From JBFWUM01 sp050247255 (GTDB lineage Bacteria; Acidobacteriota; Vicinamibacteria; Vicinamibacterales; UBA2999): a DNA stretch of 40,041 nt. Numbering within the stretch: the first letter of the stretch is position 1; each line of letters starts with the position of its first letter. The stretch is taken from assembly GCA_050247255.1 (NCBI GenBank), contig JBFWUM010000039.1:1-40041 (forward strand). The letters are read 5' to 3'. Positions 8,227 through 16,651 of this stretch are shown here, one piece after another. A model generated the notes under the pieces. The model was not told the DNA's origin, did no database searches, and saw only the letters and a program-made list of their open reading frames with translations. The position numbers were made by a program, and so were the translations under genes.

Positions 8227-8616
8227 CTACTTGAAGTACAGCCCGATGATTGCGCCCATGTTGCTCAGCAGGCCGGTCACAAGCAGCCCGATCGTCCAGA
8301 GAAACTTGCGATCCGTGTCGGACCGCAACGTGGAGACCTCCGCGCGGAGTTCCGATCGGAACTCACTCAGTTCTGTCCTGACCTCACCGAACCGGCGGTT
8401 CATGTCCGAGCGGACATCGGCGATCTCCAGGCGCACCTCCTCGAACCGACGGTTCGTGTCGACCCGCAAGTCGTCGATCTCCGTGCGCAACTCAGCAAAC
8501 CGACGGTTCGTGTCGGCGCGCAGGTCGTTGACGCCATTTCGCAGCTCGGTCCACAGGGCGGAATGATCCTGCATGCGGCCTTCCAGATACGCGACGCGTT
8601 CCTCAATCGTGGGCAT
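8227..8616 (-). CDS. Coiled-coil protein with C-terminal membrane anchor
   Basis: 129 residues. After a short N-terminal helix (MPTIEERVAYLEGRMQD), residues 30-83 are three consecutive 18-residue repeats of the form xDLRxDTNRRFxEVRxEI. A degenerate fourth follows, and residues 105-129 form one hydrophobic helix (WTIGLLVTGLLSNMGAIIGL) ending in YFK. The repeat is highly charged and free of proline, consistent with a long coiled coil attached to the inner membrane by its C-terminus. GAGGAG stands 5-10 bases before the ATG at 8616, which supports the start. Similar repeat proteins are common and mostly of unknown function. No functional link to the neighbouring sigma-factor unit is evident. Confidence 0.75.
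   Translation of the reverse strand: MPTIEERVAYLEGRMQDHSALWTELRNGVNDLRADTNRRFAELRTEIDDLRVDTNRRFEEVRLEIADVRSDMNRRFGEVRTELSEFRSELRAEVSTLRSDTDRKFLWTIGLLVTGLLSNMGAIIGLYFK
8368..8529 (-). repeat. Three in-frame 54-bp tandem repeats (18-residue coiled-coil unit)
   Basis: The DNA encoding residues 30-83 of the coiled-coil protein is three adjacent 54-base copies, recognisable by recurring cgaaccgacggttcgtgtc-like blocks on the plus strand. The copies differ at synonymous and conservative positions. Copy number could vary by slippage or recombination without shifting the frame. Confidence 0.75.
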
Positions 8617-8773
8617 GGGGCTCCTCGATTCGGGCGTCTGCGCCCGATTCTACCGCCCGGATTGCACGCGGCGTACCCCTGAGAATGCGGTGCGAAAGTG
8701 GTGCGGCCTTCCAACGAGTGTGCGGACTCTGCGCTGTCGGCACCCGCTGTCGCGGCAGGTTCCGCGACGCCGG

Positions 8774-11119
8774 CTACTCGAAGCGCAGGCCGCTCCTGGA
8801 GCGGTATCCCGTCATCGACATGTAGGCCGGCGGCCAGGGCAGGTCGTAGCCCTGCATGGCGGCGGCGTGCCGCGTCCAGTAGGGGTTGAACAGGTGCTCC
8901 CGCCCGAGCAGCACCAGGTCGGCCCGGCCCGCCGCGACGATCGTGTTGACGTCGTCATAGGAGGAGATGACGCCGACGGCCATCGTGGCCACGCCGGCCT
9001 CGTGCCGGAGGCGGTCTGCGAACGGCGTCTGGAACTGCCGCGCGAAGGGCGAGTACGCCGGCGTCGTGAAGCCGCTCGAGCAGTCCACGGCGTCGGCGCC
9101 GTGCGCCGCGAGCGCCCGCGCGATCGCGACCGCGTCCTCCTCCGTCGTGCCGCCGTCGGCCCATTCGACGGCCGAGATGCGCACCGTGAGGGGCTTCTCC
9201 CCGGGCCAGGCCTTTCGGCAGGCGTCCAGCACCTCGAGGGGAAAGCGGAGCCGGTTCTCGAGCGTGCCCCCGTACTCGTCCTCGCGCCGGTTGGCCAGCG
9301 GGGAGATGAACGACGAGAGCAGGTACCCGTGCGCCATGTGCAGCTCGATCAGGTCGAAGCCCGCGGCGTCCGCGCGCTCGACGGCGTGAGCGAAGTCGTC
9401 GACCAGCGCGGCCATCTCGTCATGCGTCAGCGCGTGGGGCACGGGGCTCCGGTCCGGCCGGAATGGCACCGCCGACGGTGCGACCACGGGCCAACCGCCG
9501 TGCCGCAGCGGTTCGTCGGCCCGGCCTTCCCAGGGGCGCACGGTCGAGCCCTTGCGGCCCGCGTGCCCGAGCTGGATGCCGATCTTCGACGGCGTGTGCT
9601 CGTGCACGAAGTCGACGACGCGCGTCCAGCCGTCGACGTGTGCGTCCCTGTAGAGCCCGGCGCAGCCGGGCGTGATGCGGCCCCCAGGTGTCACGTTCGT
9701 CATCTCGGCGATCACGAGGCCCGCGCCGCCGATCGCGCGGCTGCCGAGGTGCACGACGTGCCAGTCCGTCGGCATGCCGTCTTCCGCCATGTACTGGCAC
9801 ATCGGCGACACGACGACGCGATTCGGGATAACGAGATCGCGAAGGCGCACTGGCGTGAACATCGGGGGCACGACGGCCGGAGCCGCCGCACCGGACGGCG
9901 TTGACCCCGCACTGATCCGGGCCGGTGCCGGCGTGGACGTCGACGCCGGCGACCCGTGCGCGCGGCTCTGCGCCGCGGCGTCGCGCACGACCAGCCGGTC
10001 GACCCTCTCCACGAACGCCGCGTCCCCGGCCGCAAGCTGGCCCCGCGTCATCCGCAGCGAGCGGGTCAGCAGCGAGAAGGCGAATCGATCGGCGTCGAGC
10101 CCGGCGTACCGGCCGGCGCCCTCGAACCACGCGGCCGACGCCTGCGCGGCCCGCTGCAGGCTCTCGACGGCCGGCCTCCTGGCGGCTTCGAACGTGTGCA
10201 ACGCCGCGTCGAGCCGGTCGTGATCTGCCAGCGCGTCCGCGAGAGCGAACGCGTCGTCGAGGGCGAGACGCGTGCCGGACCCGACGGAAAAGTGAGCAGT
10301 GTGGGCGGCGTCGCCGATCAGCACGACGGGCCCCGCGGTCCACGGCGTGCAGCGGATCGTTTCGAAGGTCCGCCAGCCTCCGGCCGGCGCGGTCAGCGCG
10401 GTGTGGCCGAGGCCGGCGGCGAAGACGTCCGTGAACCGGCGCGCCAGCGTCGGGCCGTCCGCGCCGGTGAGCCCGGCATCGGCGATCGCGGCGTCGGGAC
10501 CTTCAACGAGCACCGTGCTGCCGCCTTCGACCGGATAGGCGTGCGCGCACCAGAGCCGGGCGCCCGCCGGCGCGAAGAGAAACGTGAAGGTGTCGACCCG
10601 GTGAGGTGTTGTCAGCCAGACGAACGGGTTGCGGCTCCCGCGCCGATCGACGCGGATGCCGGCGGCCGCGCGATCCCGCACGCGGCTGCCGGCGCCGTCG
10701 GCGGCCACGATGATGTCGGCGGCGACGTCGCCCGTCGACGTGATCTCACGCTCGTACTCGACCCGGGCGCCCGCGGCGACCGCCAGGTCCGCGAGCGCGT
10801 CGACGAGCGCCGTCCTCGTCAGGCTGACGTACGGGTGTCCTGCGACATCGACCGTCTGCCCGCCCGGCGTGAACACACGAAGGGTGGACCACGGAAGAGC
10901 CCGGGCCTCGATTGCCGCCACAAGCTCGGGATCGCGCTGGCGCCAGGCGTCGAGCGCGGTCCGCGGCAGCACGATCCCCGTGCCGACGGCGGGCTCAGTC
11001 TGACTCCGCGCTTCATGCACGGTCACGGCCGCGCGCGGCAGGCGTTGCCTGACGGCCCGGGCGGCGGCCAGACCGGCGGGTCCCGCGCCCACGATGGCGA
11101 TGCGATGCGTGCACGGCAT
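8774..11119 (-). CDS. Flavin monooxygenase / Old Yellow Enzyme fusion (2-aminobenzoyl-CoA monooxygenase/reductase type)
   Basis: 781 residues in two parts. Residues 1-~385 are a class A FAD monooxygenase, with the dinucleotide fold GAGPAG at 11-16 and the second FAD motif IGDAAHTAHFSVGSG near residue 270. Residues ~386-419 are an Ala/Pro/Ser-rich linker. Residues ~420-781 are an Old Yellow Enzyme (YqjM-like) barrel, with MFTPVRLRDLVIPNRVVVSP, the HMAHGYLLSSFISPLANRR active-site stretch and DEYGGTLENRLRF. This fusion is known from 2-aminobenzoyl-CoA monooxygenase/reductase and from proteins annotated salicylyl-CoA 5-hydroxylase. It hydroxylates, and in the first case then reduces, the aromatic ring of a CoA thioester. 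The acyl-CoA dehydrogenase gene precedes it by about 14 bases. The substrate (anthraniloyl-CoA versus salicylyl-CoA) is not settled by sequence. Confidence 0.88.
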   Translation of the reverse strand: MPCTHRIAIVGAGPAGLAAARAVRQRLPRAAVTVHEARSQTEPAVGTGIVLPRTALDAWRQRDPELVAAIEARALPWSTLRVFTPGGQTVDVAGHPYVSLTRTALVDALADLAVAAGARVEYEREITSTGDVAADIIVAADGAGSRVRDRAAAGIRVDRRGSRNPFVWLTTPHRVDTFTFLFAPAGARLWCAHAYPVEGGSTVLVEGPDAAIADAGLTGADGPTLARRFTDVFAAGLGHTALTAPAGGWRTFETIRCTPWTAGPVVLIGDAAHTAHFSVGSGTRLALDDAFALADALADHDRLDAALHTFEAARRPAVESLQRAAQASAAWFEGAGRYAGLDADRFAFSLLTRSLRMTRGQLAAGDAAFVERVDRLVVRDAAAQSRAHGSPASTSTPAPARISAGSTPSGAAAPAVVPPMFTPVRLRDLVIPNRVVVSPMCQYMAEDGMPTDWHVVHLGSRAIGGAGLVIAEMTNVTPGGRITPGCAGLYRDAHVDGWTRVVDFVHEHTPSKIGIQLGHAGRKGSTVRPWEGRADEPLRHGGWPVVAPSAVPFRPDRSPVPHALTHDEMAALVDDFAHAVERADAAGFDLIELHMAHGYLLSSFISPLANRREDEYGGTLENRLRFPLEVLDACRKAWPGEKPLTVRISAVEWADGGTTEEDAVAIARALAAHGADAVDCSSGFTTPAYSPFARQFQTPFADRLRHEAGVATMAVGVISSYDDVNTIVAAGRADLVLLGREHLFNPYWTRHAAAMQGYDLPWPPAYMSMTGYRSRSGLRFE

Positions 11120-11133
11120 GAGTGGCGGAGTGG

Positions 11134-12282
11134 CTAGCCGTCCAGCAGTTCGCGCGCGAGGGCCACGCGCTGAATCTCGGTCGTGCCCTCGTAGATGCGC
11201 AGGCCACGGACCGCCCGGTAGAGACGTTCGACCGGATGGCCGGCGAGCAGGCCCACGCCGCCGCAGAGCTGCAGCGCGTCGTCGACGATCCGCTGCGCGG
11301 CTTCGGTGGCAAAGCTCTTCGCCATAGCGGCGGCCAACGTGTTGCGGCCGCTCACGGTGTCCGCGCGGTGGGCGGCGCGGTAGACGAGCAACCGGGCGGC
11401 GTCGAGGTCCGTTGCCATGCGCGCCAGCGTGTCACGCACGACGGGCATGGAGGCGAGCGTCGTGCCGAACTGCGAGCGGCCGGTCGTGTGCCTGATCGCC
11501 GCCGCCAGTGCCCGGCCCGCGATGCCGCACGCCGCCGCGCCGACCGAGGGACGCAGACGGTCGAGCGTGGACAGGCCGAGCGCGAACCCGGTGCCTTCCT
11601 CGTCCACGAGCGCCTCCTCCGGCAGGCGGCAGTCGTCCAGACGCAGCCGGCCGAGCGGATGGGGCGCCGCGGTGACCTGCGCGCCGGCGAAGCTGAGCCC
11701 GGGGGTGTCGGCCGGCACGAGGAACAGGCTGATGCGCCGTCGCTCGCCGAGCGGGGACGTGGCCGCGAAGACGAGGTAGACGTCGGCGATGCCGGCATTC
11801 GAGATCAGATGCTTCTCGCCGTCGAGTACCCACGATGCGCCGTCCCGGTGGGCCGTTGTTGTGATGGCGGCGACGTCCGAGCCCGCGCCCGGCTCGGTCA
11901 TCGCGAACGCGCCGATCGCGTCCCCTGAAAGCAGCCGCGTCAGCCAGGCCGCCTTCTGCGTTGCGGAGCCCGCCGCCAGCAGGGGGAGCGCGGTCAGCGC
12001 CTGCACGGCGTAGAGCGTGTCGGCCAGACTGCTGGCGCCGGCCAGCGCCTCGCGCGTCAGACAGATGCCCCGGAGGTCCGTGGCCGCGACGCTGTCAAAG
12101 AGTCCCGCCGCCGCCATGTCCCTGACGAGCGCCGGCGCCAGCGCCCGGGCGGCGTCGTCGTCCTCGGGGTCGGGGCGCCGCAGTGACGCCTTGCGGAACG
12201 CCGCGGCGCGCGCGGCGACGGCCGCGTGGGGGTCGTCGAGGAAGGCCGCGATCGTGTCGATGTGGTTGACCTGATGGGGCAT
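11134..12282 (-). CDS. Acyl-CoA dehydrogenase family flavoenzyme
   Basis: 382 residues with the full acyl-CoA dehydrogenase layout: an N-terminal helical domain, the FAD/substrate loop GAFAMTEPGAGSDVAAI near residues 125-140, the middle beta domain, and a C-terminal helical domain ending RIYEGTTEIQRVALARELL. Glu365 in the YEGTTE motif occupies the position of the catalytic base. These enzymes oxidise an acyl-CoA to the 2,3-enoyl-CoA and pass electrons to ETF. The gene lies between the crotonase (stop 13 bases upstream) and the monooxygenase/reductase fusion, so it probably works on an alicyclic or ring-opened CoA intermediate of the same pathway. The exact substrate is unknown. Confidence 0.9.
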   Translation of the reverse strand: MPHQVNHIDTIAAFLDDPHAAVAARAAAFRKASLRRPDPEDDDAARALAPALVRDMAAAGLFDSVAATDLRGICLTREALAGASSLADTLYAVQALTALPLLAAGSATQKAAWLTRLLSGDAIGAFAMTEPGAGSDVAAITTTAHRDGASWVLDGEKHLISNAGIADVYLVFAATSPLGERRRISLFLVPADTPGLSFAGAQVTAAPHPLGRLRLDDCRLPEEALVDEEGTGFALGLSTLDRLRPSVGAAACGIAGRALAAAIRHTTGRSQFGTTLASMPVVRDTLARMATDLDAARLLVYRAAHRADTVSGRNTLAAAMAKSFATEAAQRIVDDALQLCGGVGLLAGHPVERLYRAVRGLRIYEGTTEIQRVALARELLDG

Positions 12283-12295
12283 CAGCGGAACCGCC

Positions 12296-13093
12296 TCACC
12301 GGAACCGGGGCGCGCGGCGTTCGCGGAACGCCGTGAACGCCTCCCGGAAGTCGGGCCCCTCCATCAGCGCGGCCTGCCGCGCGGCTTCGACGTCGAGCGC
12401 CTGGTCGAGCGTCAGCGACGCCTCGTCGTTCAGCGCCTGCTTCGTGTCGGCGAGCGCGGCGGCGGGGCCCTCCGCGAGCTGCCCTGCCAGTGCCTGCGCG
12501 GCCGCGTGCAGGCCGGCGTCGGCCACCACGCGGTTCACGAGCCCGATGCGGTGTGCCTCCGCGGCCGTGACGGCGTCGCCCGTCATCAGCAGCTCGCTGG
12601 CGCGTCCGAAGCCGACGAGCCGGGGTAACAGCCACGCCGCACCCATGTCGGCCCCGGAGAGTCCCACGCGCGTGAAGAGAAACGCGAAGCTCGCCGAACT
12701 GGCCGCGATCCGGATGTCGCACGCCGAGGCGATCACGGCGCCTGCGCCGGCGGCGATGCCGTTCACCGCGGCGACGACCGGCTTCGGGCACTGGCGGATC
12801 GCCCAGATCAGCTCGCAGGTCAGCCTGGTGAACTCGAGCAGCGCGTCCGGCTCCCGGCCGACGAGCGCGCCGATGATTTCGTGGACGTCGCCGCCCGAGC
12901 AGAAACCGCGTCCGGCGCCCGTCAGGACGATGCTGCGGACGGCATCGTTCTCGCCGAGCACGTCGAACGTATCGCGTAGCTCCGCGTACACGTCAAAGGT
13001 CAGCGCGTTCAGGCGGTCCGGCCGGTTGAGCGTCAGCGTCGCGACGCCCGTCACATCGTCCAGGCTGGCGAGAAAGGTCGCGGGGGCCATCAC
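12296..13093 (-). CDS. Crotonase-fold (enoyl-CoA hydratase/isomerase family) protein
   Basis: 265 residues of the crotonase superfamily. The oxyanion-hole elements GAGRGFCSGGDVHEIIG (about 59-75) and NGIAAGAGAVIASACDIRIA (about 111-130) are intact. The two hydratase glutamates are not found where the FGxPEI and GLxPxxGGT motifs would be. Instead the sequence reads FTRVGLSGADMGAAWLLPRL, with Asp149 in the second position, as in PaaG-like isomerases. It may therefore be an isomerase or a ring-opening hydrolase rather than a plain hydratase. The start is either GTG 13093 or ATG 13090. Either overlaps the upstream RidA-fold stop, giving translational coupling. The neighbours suggest a role on CoA intermediates of aromatic breakdown. 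Confidence 0.87.
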   Translation of the reverse strand: MMAPATFLASLDDVTGVATLTLNRPDRLNALTFDVYAELRDTFDVLGENDAVRSIVLTGAGRGFCSGGDVHEIIGALVGREPDALLEFTRLTCELIWAIRQCPKPVVAAVNGIAAGAGAVIASACDIRIAASSASFAFLFTRVGLSGADMGAAWLLPRLVGFGRASELLMTGDAVTAAEAHRIGLVNRVVADAGLHAAAQALAGQLAEGPAAALADTKQALNDEASLTLDQALDVEAARQAALMEGPDFREAFTAFRERRAPRFR

Positions 13094-13497
13094 GCCAGCA
13101 CCGCCGTGGCTTCTATCTCGACGACCGCGTCCGGCTCGACGAGCGCGGTGACGGCGACCACCGCCATCGCCGGGTAGTGCCGGCCCATGCGTGCACGCCA
13201 GATCGGCGTGAGGCGCGCGCGGCCGGCGCGATACGCAGCCATGTCGGTGACGTACACGGTCATGCGGCCGATGTGCCCGGCGGTCCCGCCGGCGGCGACG
13301 ACAACGTCGAGCACGCGCGCGAGCGCGGCGTCGAACTGCGCGACGAACGTGTCGGGTGCGGACGCCCCGGTGATGCCGGGCGCCGTCTGGCCGGCCACGA
13401 ACAGCACCCGCCCGCCCGCGGGCCCGAGCAGTCCGTGACTGAATCCCGACGGCCGGCCGAGCGCGGCGGGCTCCACGGGCTGGAAGGGTGACGCCAT
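13090..13497 (-). CDS. RidA/YjgF-fold protein lacking the deaminase arginine
   Basis: 135 residues of the RidA (YjgF/YER057c/UK114) family, with the opening GFSHGLLGPAGGRVLFVAGQ, the central RMTVYVTDMAAYRAGRAR and the closing VEIEATAVL. In archetypal RidA an arginine in the PARxxVEV-type strand binds the iminoacid carboxylate and is needed for 2-imino acid deamination. Here the corresponding stretch reads YPAMAVVAVTALVEP, with Met111 at that place. The protein is therefore probably not a classical deaminase. It may bind or hydrolyse a CoA-linked imine or enamine of the adjacent pathway (inference). The start at 13497 fits the family; a longer frame to 13539 adds an arginine-rich tail. Confidence 0.85.
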   Translation of the reverse strand: MASPFQPVEPAALGRPSGFSHGLLGPAGGRVLFVAGQTAPGITGASAPDTFVAQFDAALARVLDVVVAAGGTAGHIGRMTVYVTDMAAYRAGRARLTPIWRARMGRHYPAMAVVAVTALVEPDAVVEIEATAVLA

Positions 13498-13555
13498 CGT
13501 CGCCCTACAGCGTACTCCCCGGCCAGCCGGCGTGGCCATCCGGGGCGGCTGGACG

Positions 13556-14059
13556 CTACTCCAGCATCATCGGTGCCGACCGCTCGTCGTCCGGCTCCAG
13601 CAGTTCGGCGTGTGCGTTGAGGAGGCGCGCGCACGCGTTCCAGCGCAGCAGGGCATCGTCGTTGCCGGGCGGCCGCACGGCTTCGGCCTCCTCGTAGCAG
13701 CTCATGGCTTCCCGCAGCCAGCCGCCCGCCGGCAGCGCCCGCACCGGACCGCCCCCGCGTTCGAGTAGCGCCCGCGCGCGCCGTTCGATCACCAGACCCG
13801 AGTAGTACGCCCGTTCGTACGGGGTCGGCAGCTTCCGCGCCAGATCATGCGCCTCGCCGACGAGCCGGCCGTCGTGCGGGAACTGATCGGTCAGCGCGAG
13901 GATCAGCGTCACGCGCGCGTCCGCGTGGTCCGGCTCGACACGCAGGATGTCCTCGCAGATGCTCGCCGCCTCCGCCGGTTCGTTCAGCAGGCGGTAGCGC
14001 TCGGCCTTGGCCAGCGCGGACGGGATCGCCGTGGGGGAGAGCGGTTTGAGCGTGAACAT
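13556..14059 (-). CDS. Small TPR-like helical protein
   Basis: 167 residues, entirely helical. Segments such as AERYRLLNEPAEAASICEDI, RVEPDHADARVTLILALTD and LREAMSCYEEAEAVRPPGND have the spacing of tetratricopeptide-type helix pairs, suggesting a protein-binding scaffold. A strong ribosome site AGGAGGT stands four to five bases before the ATG at 14059, which settles the start. A longer frame reaching 14695 is a shadow of sdhB. It lies 35 bases after sdhB and 58 bases before the RidA-fold gene on the same strand, so it links the succinate dehydrogenase and aromatic degradation clusters. No specific partner can be named. Confidence 0.7.
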   Translation of the reverse strand: MFTLKPLSPTAIPSALAKAERYRLLNEPAEAASICEDILRVEPDHADARVTLILALTDQFPHDGRLVGEAHDLARKLPTPYERAYYSGLVIERRARALLERGGGPVRALPAGGWLREAMSCYEEAEAVRPPGNDDALLRWNACARLLNAHAELLEPDDERSAPMMLE

Positions 14060-14094
14060 CGGGACCTCCTCGCGCCGTCGGCCGCCGGGCCGGC

Positions 14095-14835
14095 TCAGGA
14101 CTGGAACACGCGCAGCAACCGCATCACGGGGTCGTAGAAGCGATCGACGACCCGCTCCTTGAGCGGGATGATCGCGTTGTCCGTGATGTGGATGTGCTCC
14201 GGGCACACCTTCGTGCAGCACTTCGTGATGTTGCAGTAGCCGATGCCGTTCTGCTGCTTCAGATCCGGCACGCGGTCGTCCGTGTCGAGCGGGTGCATCT
14301 CGAGCGCGGCGGTGTAGGTGAAGAACCGCGGCCCGATGAACGCGTCGTGCTTGTCGTGGTCGCGCAGCACGTGACAGACGTCCTGGCACAGGAAGCACTC
14401 GATGCACTTGCGGAACTCCTGCACGCGGTCGATGTCCTGCTGCGCCATCCGCCACGTGCCGTCGGGCGCGTCCGCCGGCCGCGGCCGGAACTTCCGCAGC
14501 CCCTGCTTCACGCGGTAGTTCCACGAGACGTCCGTCACCAGGTCCTTGATGAGCGGGAAGGTGCGCATCGGTTCGACGGTGACCGGCTGCGTGAGGTCGA
14601 GCGAGTTCAGCCGGCTCATGCACATCAGCCGCGGCTTGCCGTTGATCTCGGCCGAGCATGACCCGCACTTGCCGGCCTTGCAGTTCCAGCGGCACGCGAG
14701 GTCTGGCGCCTGGTCGGCCTGGATGCGGTGCACGGCGTCGAGCACCACCATGCCCTCGGAGATCTCGGTGCTGTAGTCCTTGAACGCGCCCGCGCCGCCG
14801 GGCTCGCTGCGCCAGATACGGAAGGTCGCGTTCAC
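14095..14835 (-). CDS. sdhB: Succinate dehydrogenase iron-sulfur subunit
   Basis: 246 residues. The N-terminal ferredoxin-like half carries the [2Fe-2S] cysteines in CRWNCKAGKCGSCSAEINGK, and the C-terminal half carries two further cysteine groups, KCIECFLCQDVCHVL and CNITKCCTKVCPEHI, for the [4Fe-4S] and [3Fe-4S] clusters. It passes electrons from the FAD of SdhA to the quinone site at the membrane subunit. The start overlaps the sdhA stop as ATGA (14832-14835). The cysteine spacing and the short RPRPADAPDG insertion resemble the actinobacterial/Sdh1-type enzyme rather than the E. coli type. Confidence 0.94.
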   Translation of the reverse strand: MNATFRIWRSEPGGAGAFKDYSTEISEGMVVLDAVHRIQADQAPDLACRWNCKAGKCGSCSAEINGKPRLMCMSRLNSLDLTQPVTVEPMRTFPLIKDLVTDVSWNYRVKQGLRKFRPRPADAPDGTWRMAQQDIDRVQEFRKCIECFLCQDVCHVLRDHDKHDAFIGPRFFTYTAALEMHPLDTDDRVPDLKQQNGIGYCNITKCCTKVCPEHIHITDNAIIPLKERVVDRFYDPVMRLLRVFQS

Positions 14836-16649
14836 TGCTTCTGCTCCTCGATGACCTGCTTCAGTTCGGCCGGCATCTCCGGCAGCGGAATGCGCGAGAC
14901 GCGCATCGAGCCGTCCGCCGTGCGAGCCGTGCAGACGTTGAACGTCGCGAACTCGTCGCGCTTCTCGGGGAAGTCCTCGCGGAAGTGCCCGCCGCGGCTC
15001 TCCTTCCGCTCGATCGCCGAGCGGGCGATCGCCTCCGAGACGTCGAGCAGGTTGCGCAGGTCGAGCGACGTGTGCCAGCCGGCGTTGTACTCGCGGTGGC
15101 CGTCGACGCCGGCTCTGGCCGCGCGGTCCCGGTAAGCGGCGAGGCGCGAGACGGCTTCAACCATCTCGGCCTCCGTGCGCACGATGCCGACCAGCGCCTG
15201 CATCGTCTCCTGCAGGTCCTGCATCACCTTGTACGGGTTCTCGCCCGCGGCGCCGCGATCGAACGGTGCGAGCGACGCCTGCATCGAGGCCTGCACGCGG
15301 GCATCGTCCACGCGGGCCGGCGACGCGCTCCTGGCGTGCTGCGCCGCGTATTCACCTGCGCGCTTGCCGAACACGATCAGGTCCGAAAGCGAGTTGCCGC
15401 CGAGACGGTTCGCGCCGTTGATGCCCGCGGCGCACTCCCCGGCCGCGAAGAGCCCGGGGATCGTCGTCTCCTGTGTGTCGGCGTTCACGCGGATGCCGCC
15501 CATGATGTAGTGCGTGGTCGGCCCGACTTCCATCGGCTCCTTCGTGATGTCGAGGTCCGCCAGCTCCTTGAACTGGTGGTACATGCTCGGCAGCTTCCGC
15601 CTGATGTGCTCTTCGGCGTTGCCGATCTTCTCCTTGATCCACGCGATGTCCAGAAACACGCCGCCGTGCGGAGACCCGCGGCCGGCCTTCACCTCACGGT
15701 TGATGCAGCGCGCCACGTGGTCGCGCGTCAGGAGCTCAGGCGGACGCCGTGCGGACTTGTCGCCCTGCGTGTAGCGCCAGCCCTCTTCCGGGTCCGATGC
15801 CGTCTGCGGCTTGTAGTTGTCGGGGATGTCGTCGAACATGAAGCGGCGGCCTTCGCTGTTGCGCAGCACGCCGCCTTCGCCGCGGACGCCCTCGGTCACG
15901 AGGATGCCGCGCACGCTGGGCGGCCACACCATGCCGGTCGGGTGGAACTGGATGAACTCCATGTCGATCAGTTCCGCGCCGGCCCGATACGCGAGCGCGT
16001 GGCCGTCGCCCGTGCCCTCCCAGCTGTTGCTCGTGATCTTGTAGGCCCGGCCCACGCCGCCGGTGGCCATGACGATGGCCTTCGCCGCGAACACGTGGAA
16101 GCGGCCCCGCTCGCGGTCGTAGGCCAACACGCCCGCGGCACGGCCGTCGTCGAGGATCAGGTCGATGACCGTATGCTCCATGTGCACGGTCACGCCGAGG
16201 TGGATGGTGTGGTCCTGGAGGGTGCGGATGAGCTCCAGACCGGTGCGGTCGCCGACGTGAGCCAGGCGGGGATAACGATGGCCGCCGAAGTTGCGCTGCA
16301 GGATGCGGCCGTCCGGCGTGCGGTCGAAGACCGCGCCCCACGCCTCAAGCTCCCGGACGCGGTCCGGGGCCTCCTTCGCATGCAGTTCCGCCATGCGCCA
16401 GTTGTTGACGTACTGTCCGCCGCGCATCGTGTCGGCGAAGTGGACTTTCCAGTTGTCGCGGTCGTCCACGTTGGCCATCGCGGCCGCCATGCCGCCTTCG
16501 GCCATCACCGTGTGCGCCTTGCCGAGCAGCGACTTGCAGATCAGGCCGACCGAGACGCCGCTGCCCGCGGCCTCGATCGCGGCGCGCAGCCCGGCGCCGC
16601 CGGCGCCGATGATCAGGACGTCGTACGAGTAGGTGGCCGGGGTCCCCAT
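14832..16649 (-). CDS. sdhA: Succinate dehydrogenase / fumarate reductase flavoprotein subunit
   Basis: 605 residues. The N-terminal FAD fold is YDVLIIGAGGAGLRAAIEA. The stretch KAHTVMAEGGMAAAM holds the histidine that is covalently flavinylated in this family. EFIQFHPTGM and the later GANRLGGNSLSDLIVFGKRA carry substrate-binding histidine and arginine residues. The enzyme oxidises succinate to fumarate at the cytoplasmic face. ATG at 16649 is chosen because MGTPATYSYDVLIIGAG leads straight into the Rossmann strand; the longer frame to 16778 lies inside sdhC. It starts two bases after the sdhC stop and overlaps sdhB, so the three form one operon. Confidence 0.95.
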   Translation of the reverse strand: MGTPATYSYDVLIIGAGGAGLRAAIEAAGSGVSVGLICKSLLGKAHTVMAEGGMAAAMANVDDRDNWKVHFADTMRGGQYVNNWRMAELHAKEAPDRVRELEAWGAVFDRTPDGRILQRNFGGHRYPRLAHVGDRTGLELIRTLQDHTIHLGVTVHMEHTVIDLILDDGRAAGVLAYDRERGRFHVFAAKAIVMATGGVGRAYKITSNSWEGTGDGHALAYRAGAELIDMEFIQFHPTGMVWPPSVRGILVTEGVRGEGGVLRNSEGRRFMFDDIPDNYKPQTASDPEEGWRYTQGDKSARRPPELLTRDHVARCINREVKAGRGSPHGGVFLDIAWIKEKIGNAEEHIRRKLPSMYHQFKELADLDITKEPMEVGPTTHYIMGGIRVNADTQETTIPGLFAAGECAAGINGANRLGGNSLSDLIVFGKRAGEYAAQHARSASPARVDDARVQASMQASLAPFDRGAAGENPYKVMQDLQETMQALVGIVRTEAEMVEAVSRLAAYRDRAARAGVDGHREYNAGWHTSLDLRNLLDVSEAIARSAIERKESRGGHFREDFPEKRDEFATFNVCTARTADGSMRVSRIPLPEMPAELKQVIEEQKQ

Positions 16650-16651
16650 GG

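Noticed and set aside
8573..9904. 443-codon plus-strand frame opposite the Old Yellow Enzyme domain
   Set aside because: Shadow of a well-supported minus-strand gene; its composition is Arg/Val/Gly-rich without motifs.
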